Source of the DNA: Hemerocallis citrina
Taxonomy: Eukaryota; Streptophyta; Magnoliopsida; Asparagales; Asphodelaceae
DNA length: 64,000 bases
Assembly: GCA_017893485.1 (NCBI GenBank)
Contig: CM030363.1
Location: 172,262,686 to 172,326,685 of the forward strand
Direction of reading: 5' to 3'
Under the pieces are notes generated by a model. The model had not been told where the DNA came from. It made no database searches and worked only from the letters and a program-made list of their open reading frames with translations. Both the position numbers and the translations under genes were made by a program. Positions 11,741-22,053 of the stretch are shown here, one piece after another (positions within the stretch are counted from its first letter, which is position 1; each line of letters opens with the position of its first letter).

Positions 11741-13220
11741 AATACTACTTTCTTAAGGGATTGCCAGTTTTATCCACCCCAAAATGTCCTCCTTGAGAAG
11801 AAGCATGGTAATCAGACAAGAACCACTGCCTTAAGGAAGAATTAGGACCCAAGAGCATTCTGCCTTAGTAAAAATAAAAATTATTATCAAAACCATACTT
11901 TCTATCAGGATCATCCAACAATGGCTTAATCTGATCATACTCCTGCTGACAACCATTTGGGTTGCACAATGCTAATAGCTGATAGAGAAGATACCGACTC
12001 TTCAAACTGCCTAGACAACTCATCTGCCACCACATTGTCACGACCCTTTTTATACTCTACCACAAAGTGGTATCCATGGATCTACAACAGCCATTCATGT
12101 TAAGCTTCAGTGTACATTCATTGTTCCAACAAGTGTTTCAAAGGCTTCTGATCTGTTTTAATGATGAATTCCCTTCCAAACAAATACTGCCTCCACTTTT
12201 GAACTGCCAACAGTATCGCAAACATTTCCTTCTCATAAGTAGACAGAAACTTCTTCTTCCCCTTCAACTCTTGACTGAGAAATGCTATTGGATGGTTTTC
12301 TTGCATTAATACAGCACCAACCCAGTACCACAAGCATCACATTCCAATACAAATGGTAGATTAAAATTGGGTAATCGAAGCACTGGTGGGAAGGAAAGTA
12401 CCCTCTTGACATTGTCAAAGGCAGTTTGAGCATCAACAGACCATGCAAATGCTCCCATCTTGGTGAGTTGCACCAAGGGCCAGGTGAGGGAACTATATCC
12501 AGCAATAAACTTCCTATAATACCCTGTTAATCCCAAGAAATCCCGTAAAGCTTTGAGGGATTTAGGTGGAGGCCAATTTTGGATAGCTGATATTTTGCCA
12601 GGATCTACAGTGACTCCTTCAACAGATACAATATGACCCAAATATTCCACTTGGTTCACCCCAAAATAGCACTTTCTTCTCTTTTTATACAACCTGTTGT
12701 CTTCAAGCACTTGCAGGATACTCTCCAAATGCTGCACATGATCTTCCACAGTTCTACTATAGACTAATATGTCATAAAAAAACACAAGAACAAACTTCCT
12801 TAGATATAGTTTGAATATGGTATTCATAAGTGACTGGAAGGTAGATAGTGCATTAGTGAGTCCAAACGGTATGACTAGGAACTCAGTGTCCCACATGTGT
12901 CCGAAATGTAGCTTTATGCACATCCTCCCTTTTCATTCTGAGTTGGTGATAGCCACTTCTAAAATCCGACTTACTAAAAAGTCCTGCACCATGTAACTCA
13001 TCAAGGAGCTCATCTATAACAGGAATGAGGTATTTACTTTGATAGTAATGTCATTGAGTTCCCTATAATCAACACACATTCTCCAGCTACCATCGAGCTT
13101 CTTGACCATAACCACTGGCGAGAAAAATGAACTATGGCTAGTTCTAATAACTCCAGATTCCAACATGTCCTTAACCAACTTCTCAATTTCACTTTTTTTA
13201 TGCCAAGGATGCTTATAGGG
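11741..13220 (-). pseudogene. chromovirus reverse transcriptase and RNase H (decayed)
   Basis: From 13220 leftward several frames give KKLDGSWRMCVDYREL, then VIPFGLTNALSTFQSLM and FVLVFFYDILVYS, where the usual F-x-DD catalytic box is altered to FYDI. Next come VEYLGHIVSVEGV and FLGLTGYYRKFI (to 12306), followed by the RNase H part VLMQENHPIAFLSQEL, STYEKEMFAIL and TDQKPLKHLLEQ (12118-12333). Frameshifts near 12930-13040 and 12310 and stops in 11850-12110 break it. The altered catalytic box adds to the evidence that it is dead. Confidence 0.85.
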
Positions 13221-14054
13221 TCATTGGGAGATGGGCTTAGCTCCCGGAATCAAATTAATGCCATGATCACAAGACCTTCTAGGAGGAAGACCAATATCCT
13301 CTTTAAAGAGAACTTGATACTTCAACAAAAGAGCTTGTATCCTAGAATCTGTAGGAGCAGAGTTTTCAGACTGTACATGTGCACCTCCTACCATTTGTAA
13401 TAGTACTCCTCCCTTCATATAATTCACTGACTTAGTCATGGATTTGGCCATAGACAACTCCCACTCCTTGGGTAGAATTCCCTTCAACTCTCTCTGCTTA
13501 TTGCCAAGTTGGAACCTCATTCTTTTTTCCTTCATATTCCATATCACATCACCCAAAGTCTTAATCCATTGGTTACCTAGCACCAGTTGACTAGTGTCCA
13601 TGGAAAGAACATAACAATCAGCTATTATATGCATTCCTTGGCTGAGGAACACTACTCCTTCATACAACCCAGGACTACTCAACAATATCCCCCCTGCCAC
13701 AGTGACTTCCAATAGCATCGATGTATTCATAGGTAGCTGAAGTTTCTTGACAAGTTGAGCATCAATAAAGTTATGAGTAGCACCTGTATCCAAGAGTGCA
13801 CACACAGGGGTGGATTTTATAGTACCTTGCACTCTAAATGTACTAGGAGTATTATTGCCAGTGATGGTATATAGGGATATGGCTGCAGAATCTTGATATT
13901 TGGAAATTTTGGTTGTGTTGGTAGCTGGCTCCTTCAGCAGCTGCTCACTATTGCCCTCCCCATCGATAGAATTTTCCTCATCTGATTCATCTCCATCAAG
14001 AGCCCCTAAAATTTGCATAAAAGTTCCCTCTTCATGAACTGCCATCATATTCAT
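13221..14054 (-). pseudogene. chromovirus aspartic protease and linker to RT
   Basis: The open 277-codon stretch contains the retropepsin active site LLDTGATHNFID (about residues 88-99) and the second strand block LVLGNQWIKTLGDV (about 160-173). It ends in the link to RT with INLIPGAKPISQ followed by a TGA where the family continues with a short PYKHPWHKKSEIEKL-type block, still readable after the stop. It would cleave Gag-Pol. The active site itself is intact, but the polyprotein is interrupted on both sides. Confidence 0.85.
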
Positions 14055-14995
14055 GAATGACTTTCCCGCACACTTGTGCCCCCTTACAAACTTCTCATCG
14101 CAATAGAAACATAAACCCTTCTCTCTTCTTTATTTCATGTACTGCAGGAATTGAGTGTCTTTGGATTTTGCTGGATAGGAGTTGGAATTAGAGCTTAAGG
14201 TTTGTGAAGTTGAATGTGGTACTGATTTACTAGCAGAGGTTAGAGCACTTGCAATAGGATTTGAGAAGGTAACATTACCCTTACCCTGTCCACCAAATCT
14301 CCAAGATTTCCTCTTTTCATTAACAATAGACTCCATGGCAATAGCTTCACGATATGCTTTAAGCACTGTTCTTGGATATTTGAGCTTCACTTCTTTTCGT
14401 ATCTCTGATTTTAACCCCGAAATGCAACAACTCACCAATGAAGACTTAGTTATGTTTCTTGCCAAATGACTATACTTGAGAAATTCCTTATGATACTCTC
14501 CTACTGTATTTGTTTGTTGCAGTTTATACAATATCTCCTCTGGGTCATCAAATTCTGGGGGACCATATTGCAGTAACAGCTCATGTTTCAACATTTCCCA
14601 ATCAGTCACCTCTTCCTCCTGTTGTTCATACCACCTCCACTACATTAAAGCTTCTCCCCTCAAATAGTACAAGTTAAACACTAACTTGTCCCTGTCACTA
14701 ATCATCTGAGTGGAGAAATGGTGCTCCATATGATAAATCCAGTTGTGCACATCTTCAGACCCATCGAAAGTATGGAGATCAATCTTAGGATGTTTAGGAA
14801 AAAAAGTGTTACCTGCATCTTGTTGATGACCCCCAAACCTTGGCCTTTGCTCTCTATCAAACCTGGGTTCTTGAATTCGACCAAATCTTGAATCTTGATC
14901 TCGACCAAACTTGGGTTCCATTTCTCGGCCAAATCTTGGTTCTTGATTCCCTCCACCATTCCCCCTTTGATCCAAGTTTCCATGTTATACACTCT
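14055..14995 (-). pseudogene. chromovirus gag, capsid and nucleocapsid
   Basis: From right to left there is an arginine-rich lead with five to six copies of a PRFGR-type heptad (14975-14840). The capsid opening PKIDLHTFDGSEDVHNWIYH follows (residues about 60-79 of the 111-aa piece). A second piece (14609-14130) carries WEMLKHELLLQYGPPEFDDP, and then the nucleocapsid CFYCDEKFVRGHKC (about 14060-14110). A stop lies between the capsid pieces (near 14640-14610) and another (TAA) just before the knuckle. A TAA at about 14984 sits close to the junction with the nested element. Confidence 0.8.
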
Positions 14996-15099
14996 TACGG
15001 TGTAGTACCCCGTATTTTTAAATATTATTTTTAAAGGTTTATAAATGAATTAAAATGATTTTTGGAGGTTTAATAAATATTTTTCTAGAAATCTATCTT

Positions 15100-15122
15100 T
15101 TACATGTGCAAAACACGTGCAA
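15100..15122 (+). promoter_or_regulatory. G-box words in U3 of the Tekay-like LTR
   Basis: catgtgcaaaacacgtgcaa in the 5' LTR corresponds to cacgtgcaaaacacgtgcaa in the 3' LTR, giving two CACGTG palindromes 10 bases apart in the ancestral state. They lie about 370 bases upstream of the TATA-like box. A bZIP/bHLH-responsive promoter role is inferred from the motif only. Confidence 0.4.
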
Positions 15123-15477
15123 ATATCTTTTCGAGATGTTCAAAAGCCAAAATTATTTTATAGAAAATCATTATTTATTATTTGGGATTTATTTATAATT
15201 TTTCTAGATTTTTTTGATATTTATTGGATGTATATGCAAATATTAAGAAAAACAAGGATCTTTTTGCAAAATTGTCATTTTGAGGGGTGAAGTGCAAAAC
15301 TATTTTCTGGACTTTTCAAACAGTGCCGACTAGAAATAAGGAGGTTATTTTTCTTTTAAATCTCAATTTAATTGATTTTATCAAGTTTTCAAGTATAGTG
15401 ATCTATTTATGTAAAGTTATAGTTTCAAGGGGTTATCTGCAAATGTGTTTTAAAAACCCTAATTCTCCTATCCTGGG

Positions 15478-15487
15478 TATTTAAAAG
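15478..15487 (+). promoter_or_regulatory. TATA-like box of the 5' LTR
   Basis: tatttaaaag is followed about 30 bases later by ctttcgctgcacaacac, a plausible start region. The 3' LTR keeps tatttaaatg at the same place. Confidence 0.5.
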
Positions 15488-16394
15488 AAAGAAGTGCAGC
15501 CGTCTTTCGCTGCACAACACAAGGGCTTATTATTTTTCGAGGATTAAGAAGAGGATCTTGGATTTTTGCAAAAGAGAAGTTTTCTTATCGGATTTCTTCA
15601 TTCGAGGTGAGTGCTGTAAATTGTTTGTTGTTTGTTTTTGTTTGTTCTTTGAATATTGTATGCGAGTGATTTTTTGTCTTCTTACATTTTGTGAATGTTA
15701 TATGATGGATCTTGCATGTTGAATTCTATTTGCTAGAAAACATGTTTAGGGTTTGAATATGAATATGCACATTATGAATTTGGATGGATGGATAAAAATT
15801 AGATCTTGTGAAACCCTAGTTGTGGTAAATAAGATTGTATGTGGGTAGTCTATTTCTTTTGGATTGGATTGATTGAAATATGGTGGACTTTATGCATAGA
15901 CCTCGTAAAGGTGAGACTTTATTACTTTGAGTATTGGTTGAACACAAATTTGAAATGGTTATGTTATCCATTGTTTGAGGTTGTAATTTGTAATGGTAAT
16001 TCAGTTTTGAGGAATTTGAAAGGAAAAGTAGGAATCAAGAGATCTTGACATGAAAATTGAGATTTGAGAAATTAGTTAAGCTGAGGAAATATATCCAAAT
16101 TGGGAATTCTCTTGAGATTTTAATATTTAGATGGTTTGGATCTGAATACGAACTATTTCAGTGATCAATAAATTTTAAGAAACTCTATTTTGATTATATG
16201 CACAATCCATGTTTTAATCGAAAGAAATCAACAAAATCTTTATTTTTCTTATAAATTCAAGTAGTTTGATTAGTTTTATGGACCATTATATGTCCTACAG
16301 GTTGTATTTGATCATATAATAAATAAGCTTTTCGTAGAAATCATTTTCATAAAGTAAAACTATGTATCGGTTGAAATGTGCACAACCAAAAGTA

Positions 16395-16765
16395 TGCAGT
16401 CTGTAGGTCGACAGTTGACTGGTATGACTTCTTAGTCGACCGACACGACCCGGCTGCTATGTTCCCTAGTTTTCCTGGAAATTTCATTCGGGACAGTTGA
16501 CTGAAGACTTTTACAGTCAACTGGTGCCTCTTAGAATTATTTTTTCGAAGTTATTGTATTTTCACTCTGGACAGTCGACCTAGACCCTTTTACAGTCGAC
16601 TGCTACACTTAGGATTTATTCTCTTAAATATTATTGAACTTTCTCTCTGGACAGTCGACCGATGGTTTTAATAGTCGACTTATAACACTTAGATTATTTT
16701 CTTAAAACCATGAAATTCTCTTTCTGGACAGTCGACTTATGCTTGTTATTAGTCGACTGATACTG
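16395..16765 (+). repeat. degenerate ~90-bp repeats carrying paired GTCGAC sites
   Basis: Four to five diverged units have the form tctggacagtcgac ... agtcgact ... cacttag attattctctta. Each unit has two GTCGAC (or GTTGAC) words about 15-20 bases apart. The same zone recurs in the 3' LTR at about 23455-23820, where one copy has lost a base (agtcactg). Confidence 0.8.
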
Positions 16766-18064
16766 ATGTATCTTTATATTTTTGAATGTTCTTTCAAATG
16801 ATTTATTCTCTAAATGTTTTAATCTATAACTTACTATTCTATACTTTATCTCCTACTGAACATATGTTTTCAAGTCGTTTTGACTGAGCAATTTATATTG
16901 GAAGATTGGTTTGGATATTGGGTGTGAGTCTTAGAGGGTGTGTGTGACCCTAGTGTACCAGCAGTTGAGATATTTATGTTTGGGCCTGTCGAGGCATTTA
17001 GTTGATCAGTTGTTTGAGTTAAGTCCGATAGGGTTCACCAACTCTAGGAGATTCGTTAAGTAATTAAATAACCTAAATGATAAGGACAGGCACTAGTGGT
17101 GATATGATGAACGAGAACATGGGTTATGGACCTCAGTATGGCTCACGGTGTGAGACAATTCCCGAAATTATCCAGGTGTGAGTGAACTAGTCTCCTGAAT
17201 TACCTGTGGTGTGAGATTGGTCTCCGAAATTATTGGGGTCAAGGCGACGCACTTGTGGTATTCGTGTGATGAGGTGCCATCGCTTGCGGTGTGGGGTATT
17301 CTCGAAGATTTCCAGGTGTGAGTGAAATAGTCTCCGGAATTATCTGTGGATAGAGATTGACCTCCTGAATTATCGGGGCATGGGCTAATACTCACAGTTT
17401 ATCTTTATCTCGTAGTAGTCATCGTGTTAGGATTAGTTGCATAGCGGGGATTGAACCCTATAATGTGGAGACATTAAGGGCTTGCACCGGACCTATGTAG
17501 AGTGGGAAGCATAGACTCCGACAAGTACGCATTAGAGAGTCAGCATATAGACTTGTGTTTTCTTGACTTGGTTTCATGCATGTGTTTCCTGTTTTCTACA
17601 CTTGACACTTAGTCTAGTTTCACTAGATGTTTTCATGTTTCCTTGCTACGTCACATTTTATGTATTCTTGTTTATTACATGTTGTCTATGAATCTATGCT
17701 TAACTTATGTTGCTTGTTTTTTTTTATGTCACTCACACCTTTATGGCTGACCCCTTTAGTTTTGGGGATTAGGGTTATCTCTAGCCTCGTATTTTACAGG
17801 TAATTTCTTATAGCTCGGATTTGGATGCTTGAGTTCAAGTGATGTAATGATTTGTGTAATTATAAAAGAAAGTGTCGTAAAGAAAAGAGTATTGTGATTT
17901 AATGTGTATTGTATTCTGTTGTGCTATGTAAACGATTATTGTAATGAAAGTTTAAAAAAATTATTGGTGTTTGGTTGTGTTTAATATTACATTGAAGTTG
18001 ATGCTGGAATTGTGCCACGTATTTTCTAAGATATTATATTAGAAATTCGGGGCGCTACAGAGGT

Positions 18065-18076
18065 TGGTATCAGAGC
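18065..18076 (+). other. primer-binding site (initiator tRNA-Met)
   Basis: TGGTATCAGAGC lies five bases after the 5' LTR end, the usual position and sequence for Ty3/gypsy elements in plants. Confidence 0.9.
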
Positions 18077-18294
18077 ATGCTTCAATAGTAATAATAAACA
18101 TGGTATGAAATAACCTAGGTGTGGACACTAGAGCGTGAGTACCTAGGTGTGGACATTAGAGAGTGAGTATCACATAGAACTGAAACATGATGTTTTTACT
18201 TTTAGGGTACAGTTGAGGTTTTACCAAAGGGTATTGATGTGAGTATGAATTGCATGTGGTGCTCTAACTTTTCCCTCATTTTGCAGTATTCAGA

Positions 18295-18668
18295 ATGGTT
18301 GGACCCAGAACCAGGAATGGTGATGGAGCTGGAAGTTTCCAAGGAACTGGAATTGATCTCGAGGCTGAATTTGCCATGGTGTATCAGACTTTGAATGCAC
18401 TAATGGCAGTTAATTTGGCTCAGAATCAGAACCAGAACCAGAATCATGGAGCTGGACCAGGATTGGTTAACGCTGATCCTATCAAGCAGATTGAGTCCTT
18501 CAAGAGGATGAGGCCACCAATTTTTGAGGGGCAATCTGATCCAAACGAAGCTGATGATTGGATTAGATGGATGGAGACAATCTTCGAGGTCTTAGAAACC
18601 TCGGCAGCCAATAAGGTGAAGTTGGCCACTATGTAATTGGAAAAGGTCTTAGGTGTGGAGCCTAAGTT
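18295..18668 (+). pseudogene. Tekay-like gag, N-terminal part only
   Basis: The ORF starts MVGPRTRNG, has an Asn/Gln-rich tract (residues about 41-51), and enters the capsid domain with PPIFEGQSDPNEADDWIRWM (about 74-93). It stops at a TAA after KLATM where the frame can be read on as LEKVLGVEP. The capsid C-terminus and nucleocapsid zinc knuckle are missing: sequence jumps at about 18665-18675 straight into protease. The element cannot form particles by itself. Confidence 0.85.
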
Positions 18669-19031
18669 TTGTCGGTGGCAACGCCTTCAGGTGAAGAATT
18701 GATTGCTGATCGATATTACGAGGGCTGTGATATCAAGATTGGCGGGAGATTATTCGGTATTGATCTGATCGAGCTGCAAGTCTTAGGAGTGGATATGATC
18801 GTGGGCATTGATTGGATGGCAATATATGATGCCACGATTGAATGCAAGCAGAAAGAGGTGTTGGTGAAAGCACCAGGTAGTCCCGTAGTGACTTTCCAAG
18901 GAAAGAAGAAAGTTCCGAAGGTGGCTGCAATGGTATCCAAGATGGCGATTCCAGATGAAGTTGAAGGCATTCCGGTTGTCAGAGATTTTCCTAAGGTGTT
19001 CTTGAAAGATTTTCCAGGATTACCGCGGTAG
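18669..19031 (+). pseudogene. protease remnant without active site, plus link to RT
   Basis: The piece starts just after where the DSGATHSF active site should be (VATPSGEELIADRYYEGC). It keeps the second half of the retropepsin fold (LGVDMIVGIDWMAIYDATI) and the linker IPVVRDFPKVFLKDFPGLP before a TAG at 19029-19031. The catalytic Asp is deleted together with the end of gag, which is direct evidence of a single internal deletion. Confidence 0.85.
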
Positions 19032-19838
19032 AGAGACGTGGAGTTTTGCATCAATGTTCAGCCGAGAAGTGCTCCAATTTCTAAGGCTCCGTACAGGATG
19101 ACACCTGTAGAGCGAGACGAAGTGAAGAAGCAGATTGAGGAGCTGTTGAGCAAGGGGCTTGTTAGGCCGAGTTCCTCACCGTGGGGTGCACCAGTATTGT
19201 TGGTCAAGAAGAAGGATGGGTCAATGAGGATGTGCATTGACTACCGGGAGTTGAATAGGGTGACTATTCAGAATAAGTATCCACTTCTGCGGATTGATGA
19301 TTTGTTCGACAGGCTTCGAGGAGCAGCGGTGTTTTCGAAGATTGATTTGAGATCAGGGTATCATCAGGTTCGAGTCAAGGAGGAAGATGTGAGTAAGACA
19401 GCTTTCAGGACTCATCATGGGCTCTATGAGTTTTTGGTGATGCCATTCGGTTTGACGAATGCGCCAGCAGTGTTCATGGATATGATGAATCGGGTTTTGA
19501 GGCCATTTATTGACTCCTTCGTGGTGGTTTTCATCGATGATATTTTGGTGTATTCAAAGTCGGAGGAGGAGCATTATATGCACTTGACAGCGGTATTACA
19601 GAAATTGCAGGAGCATAGCTTGTATGCCAAGTTGTCGAAGTGTGAGTTTTGGAAGTTTGAGGTAGCTTTCCATGGTCATATCCTTTCTAAGGAGGGAGTG
19701 GTCACTGATCCTCAGAAGGTTGAAGCAGTAAAGGATTGGCCCAGGCCAACATCTGTAAAGGAAGTCAGGAGTTTCTTGGGTTTGGCTGGTTACTACAGGA
19801 GATTCATCCAGGGTTATTCTCAGATTGCAGTTCCTTGA
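19032..19838 (+). pseudogene. Tekay-like reverse transcriptase
   Basis: RT blocks are in order: [67 protein letters not shown] with the catalytic DD intact, then [11 protein letters not shown] and [20 protein letters not shown] at the end (after QIAVP) reflects a small frameshift; the text continues as [13 protein letters not shown] in another frame. The domain itself is complete and little damaged. Confidence 0.9.
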
Positions 19839-20413
19839 CAGGTTTGACCCGGAAAAATGTGACATTTTTATGGACTGATAAGTGTGAGGCAAGTTTCCTT
19901 GAGTTAAAGGAAAGGTTGACTACTGCACCTATCTTAGCTTTGCCACAAGCTGGGAAGGATTATGATATCTTCAGTGATGCGTCTCTCAGAGGTTTGGGTT
20001 GTGTCTTGATGCAAGAAGGCAAGGTTATTGCTTATGGTTCGAGACAATTGCTACCGCATGAAAAGAATTATCCGACGCATGATTTGGAGCTAGCAGCTAT
20101 TATCTTTGCCTTGAAGAAGTGGAGGCATTATGTTTATGGTGAGAAGGTCAATATGTACACCGACCACAAGAGCCTGAAGTACATTTATCAACAGAAGGAT
20201 CTTAATCTTCGGCAGAGAAGGTGGTTGGAAGTATTGGAAGACATTCGTACTGAGATCAAGTATCATCCGGGCAATGCAAATGTGGTAGCTGATGGACTTA
20301 GCAGGAAGAGTAGTTTATCAAGTTTGATCACTACTCGAAGCGAGTTGGCAGCAGAGATTGATCAGGCAGGTATCGAGGTGGTGCTGCAGGGTTTAGGGGC
20401 ATCTTTGGCTTAG
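19825..20413 (+). pseudogene. Tekay-like RNase H and connector
   Basis: After the frameshift: [20 protein letters not shown] (first catalytic Asp), [20 protein letters not shown] (catalytic Glu) and [20 protein letters not shown] (Asp), then [15 protein letters not shown]. It ends in a TAG at 20411-20413 after GASLA, with the family text continuing directly as LRLQPSLRERIVEVQ in the same frame. Confidence 0.9.
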
Positions 20414-21371
20414 TTGAGGCTGCAGCCTTCCTTGAGAGAGAGGATTGTGGAAGTTCAGAGATCAGATTCAGAGATTCAGAAGATGCTGCAACAGGTTTCA
20501 GAAGGCAAGATATCAGAGTTTCGTGTCCAAGATGGAGTTCTTTGGATGGATGAGAGGTTGTGTGTTCCGGATAATGCATATTTGAGAGAGTATCTTGCAG
20601 GAAGCACACAGTACCTTGTTGTCAGTACATCCTGGAGGCACGAAGATGTACAAGGACATCAAACAGCACTTTTGGTGGTCTGGTATGAAAAGGAATGTGG
20701 CAGATTTCGTGGCAAGGTGTCTGACTTGTCAGCAGATTAAAGCAGAAAACCAGAGACCTGGAGGTTTGTTACAGCCGTTGCCCATTCCGGTGTAGAAATG
20801 GAAGAATATCAGTATGGATTTCATCACAGGTTTGCCGAGGAGTTCGAAGGGCAATGACTCGATTTGGGTTATCGTGGACCGTTTGACTAAGTCGGCTCAC
20901 TTTCTAGCCATGAAGATTACTTGGTCGTTGGAGAAATTGGCTGAGTTGTACATTGGTGAAATTGTGAGACTTCATGGAATTCCTGTGTCGATTATTTCCG
21001 ACAGGGATGCAAGATTCACTTCAAGATTTTGGAAGAGCTTACAAGCAGCTTTGGGCACCAGAACTGATTTCAGTACTGTGTTTCATCCACAGACTGATGG
21101 TCAGACCGAGAGGGTGAATCGAGTGCTGGAAGATATGCTGAGGGCTTGTGTTATGGATTTCGGTGGTAGCTGGGAGAGATACTTGGCATTGGTTGAGTTT
21201 GCTTATAACAACAGTTACCATGCAAGTATCGGGATAGCGCCGTATGAGGCTTTGTATGGGCGGAGGTGCAGGACACCTGTTTGTTGGTACGAGGTTGGCG
21301 AGAGGCAGATGTTTGGTCTTGAGATCGTGAAGCAGACGTCAGAGCAGATTGAGCTGATTCACAAAGGTTAG
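20414..21371 (+). pseudogene. Tekay-like integrase, zinc-binding end and DDE core
   Basis: The zinc domain is split by a frameshift near 20600 and keeps HPGGTKMYKDIKQHFWW and CLTCQQIK. A TAG at 20793-20795 replaces a Trp codon position (IPV*KWKN). The core then runs SMDFITGLP (D), IISDRDARFTSRFWKSL (D), and FHPQTDGQTERVNRVLEDML (E), so all three catalytic residues are present. Another shift and stop follow HKG at 21369. Confidence 0.9.
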
Positions 21372-21852
21372 TTGAGGCTCAGAGTTTGCAGAAGAGTTAT
21401 GCTGATACCCGACGAAGGGACTTGGAGTTTGAGGTTGGGGATGCAGTTTTTCTCAAGGTGTCTCCGACCAAAGGAGTGATCAGATTTGGTAAGGGAGGCA
21501 AGTTGGCGCCAAGGTATATTGGGCCATACAGGATCGTGGAGCAGATTGGCAAGGCAGCATATAGGTTGGAGCTTCCAGAGGAGTTGGCACAGGTGCATGA
21601 TGTATTCCATGTGTCATTGTTGAGTAAGTATGTGCCAGATCAGAATCAGCAGTTGGTAGAGATTCCTGAAGGTCTACAGGTAAACTTGAGTTACAAGAAA
21701 CAGCCTGTTTAGATTGTTGACCGTAGGGAGAAAGTTCTTAGGAGCAAGGTGATACTTATGGTCAAGGTGTTGTGGAGGAATCGGCAGTTCGAAGAGGATA
21801 CTTGGGCGCCAGAGGATTGCATGCAGAAGGATTTTCCTGAGCTTTTTATATG
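21372..21852 (+). pseudogene. integrase C-terminal domain with chromodomain-like tail
   Basis: The C-terminal domain is QKSYADTRRRDLEFEVGDAV through YIGPYRIVEQIGKAAYRLEL and HDVFHVSLLSKYVPD. A TAG at 21710-21712 replaces a probable CAG (QPV*IVDRREKVLRSK). The tail VKVLWRNRQFEEDTWAPED and FPELF fits the degenerate chromodomain of Tekay/Del chromoviruses, which target heterochromatin. The end lies near 21852; the polypurine tract and LTR follow 190-200 bases later. Confidence 0.85.
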
Positions 21853-22040
21853 ATTGTATCTTATTTATGTGGTGGTATTTCTTTGGATGATTGTACTATT
21901 GGATTAAGTTGCATTCTTTTAGTGGATTATGTCCTTATATGTGAATGTTTCGAATTATGGTTCATTTATGAAATTTCAATTTCGTTGTTCATTCTTATTT
22001 TGGATCCCATTAGTAGTAGTTCTGAGGATAGAACTCTTCT

Positions 22041-22050
22041 AAGGAGGGAG
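22041..22050 (+). other. polypurine tract
   Basis: aaggagggag lies immediately before the 3' LTR (three bases, tga, intervene). It would prime plus-strand cDNA synthesis. Confidence 0.75.
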
Positions 22051-22053
22051 TGA

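Larger units (their letters stand above)
15001..18059 (+). repeat. 5' LTR (3059 bp) of the Tekay-like element
   Basis: It begins TGTAGTACCCCG and ends GGGGCGCTACA. A TATA-like tattTAAAAG lies at 15478-15487, so U3 is about 480 bp and most of the LTR would be transcribed. It contains two repeat zones: GTCGAC-bearing units (about 16395-16765), and a pair of blocks built on aggtgtgagtgaa plus ccggaattatc (about 17170-17385). The 64-75-codon open frames inside are not genes. Confidence 0.95.
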
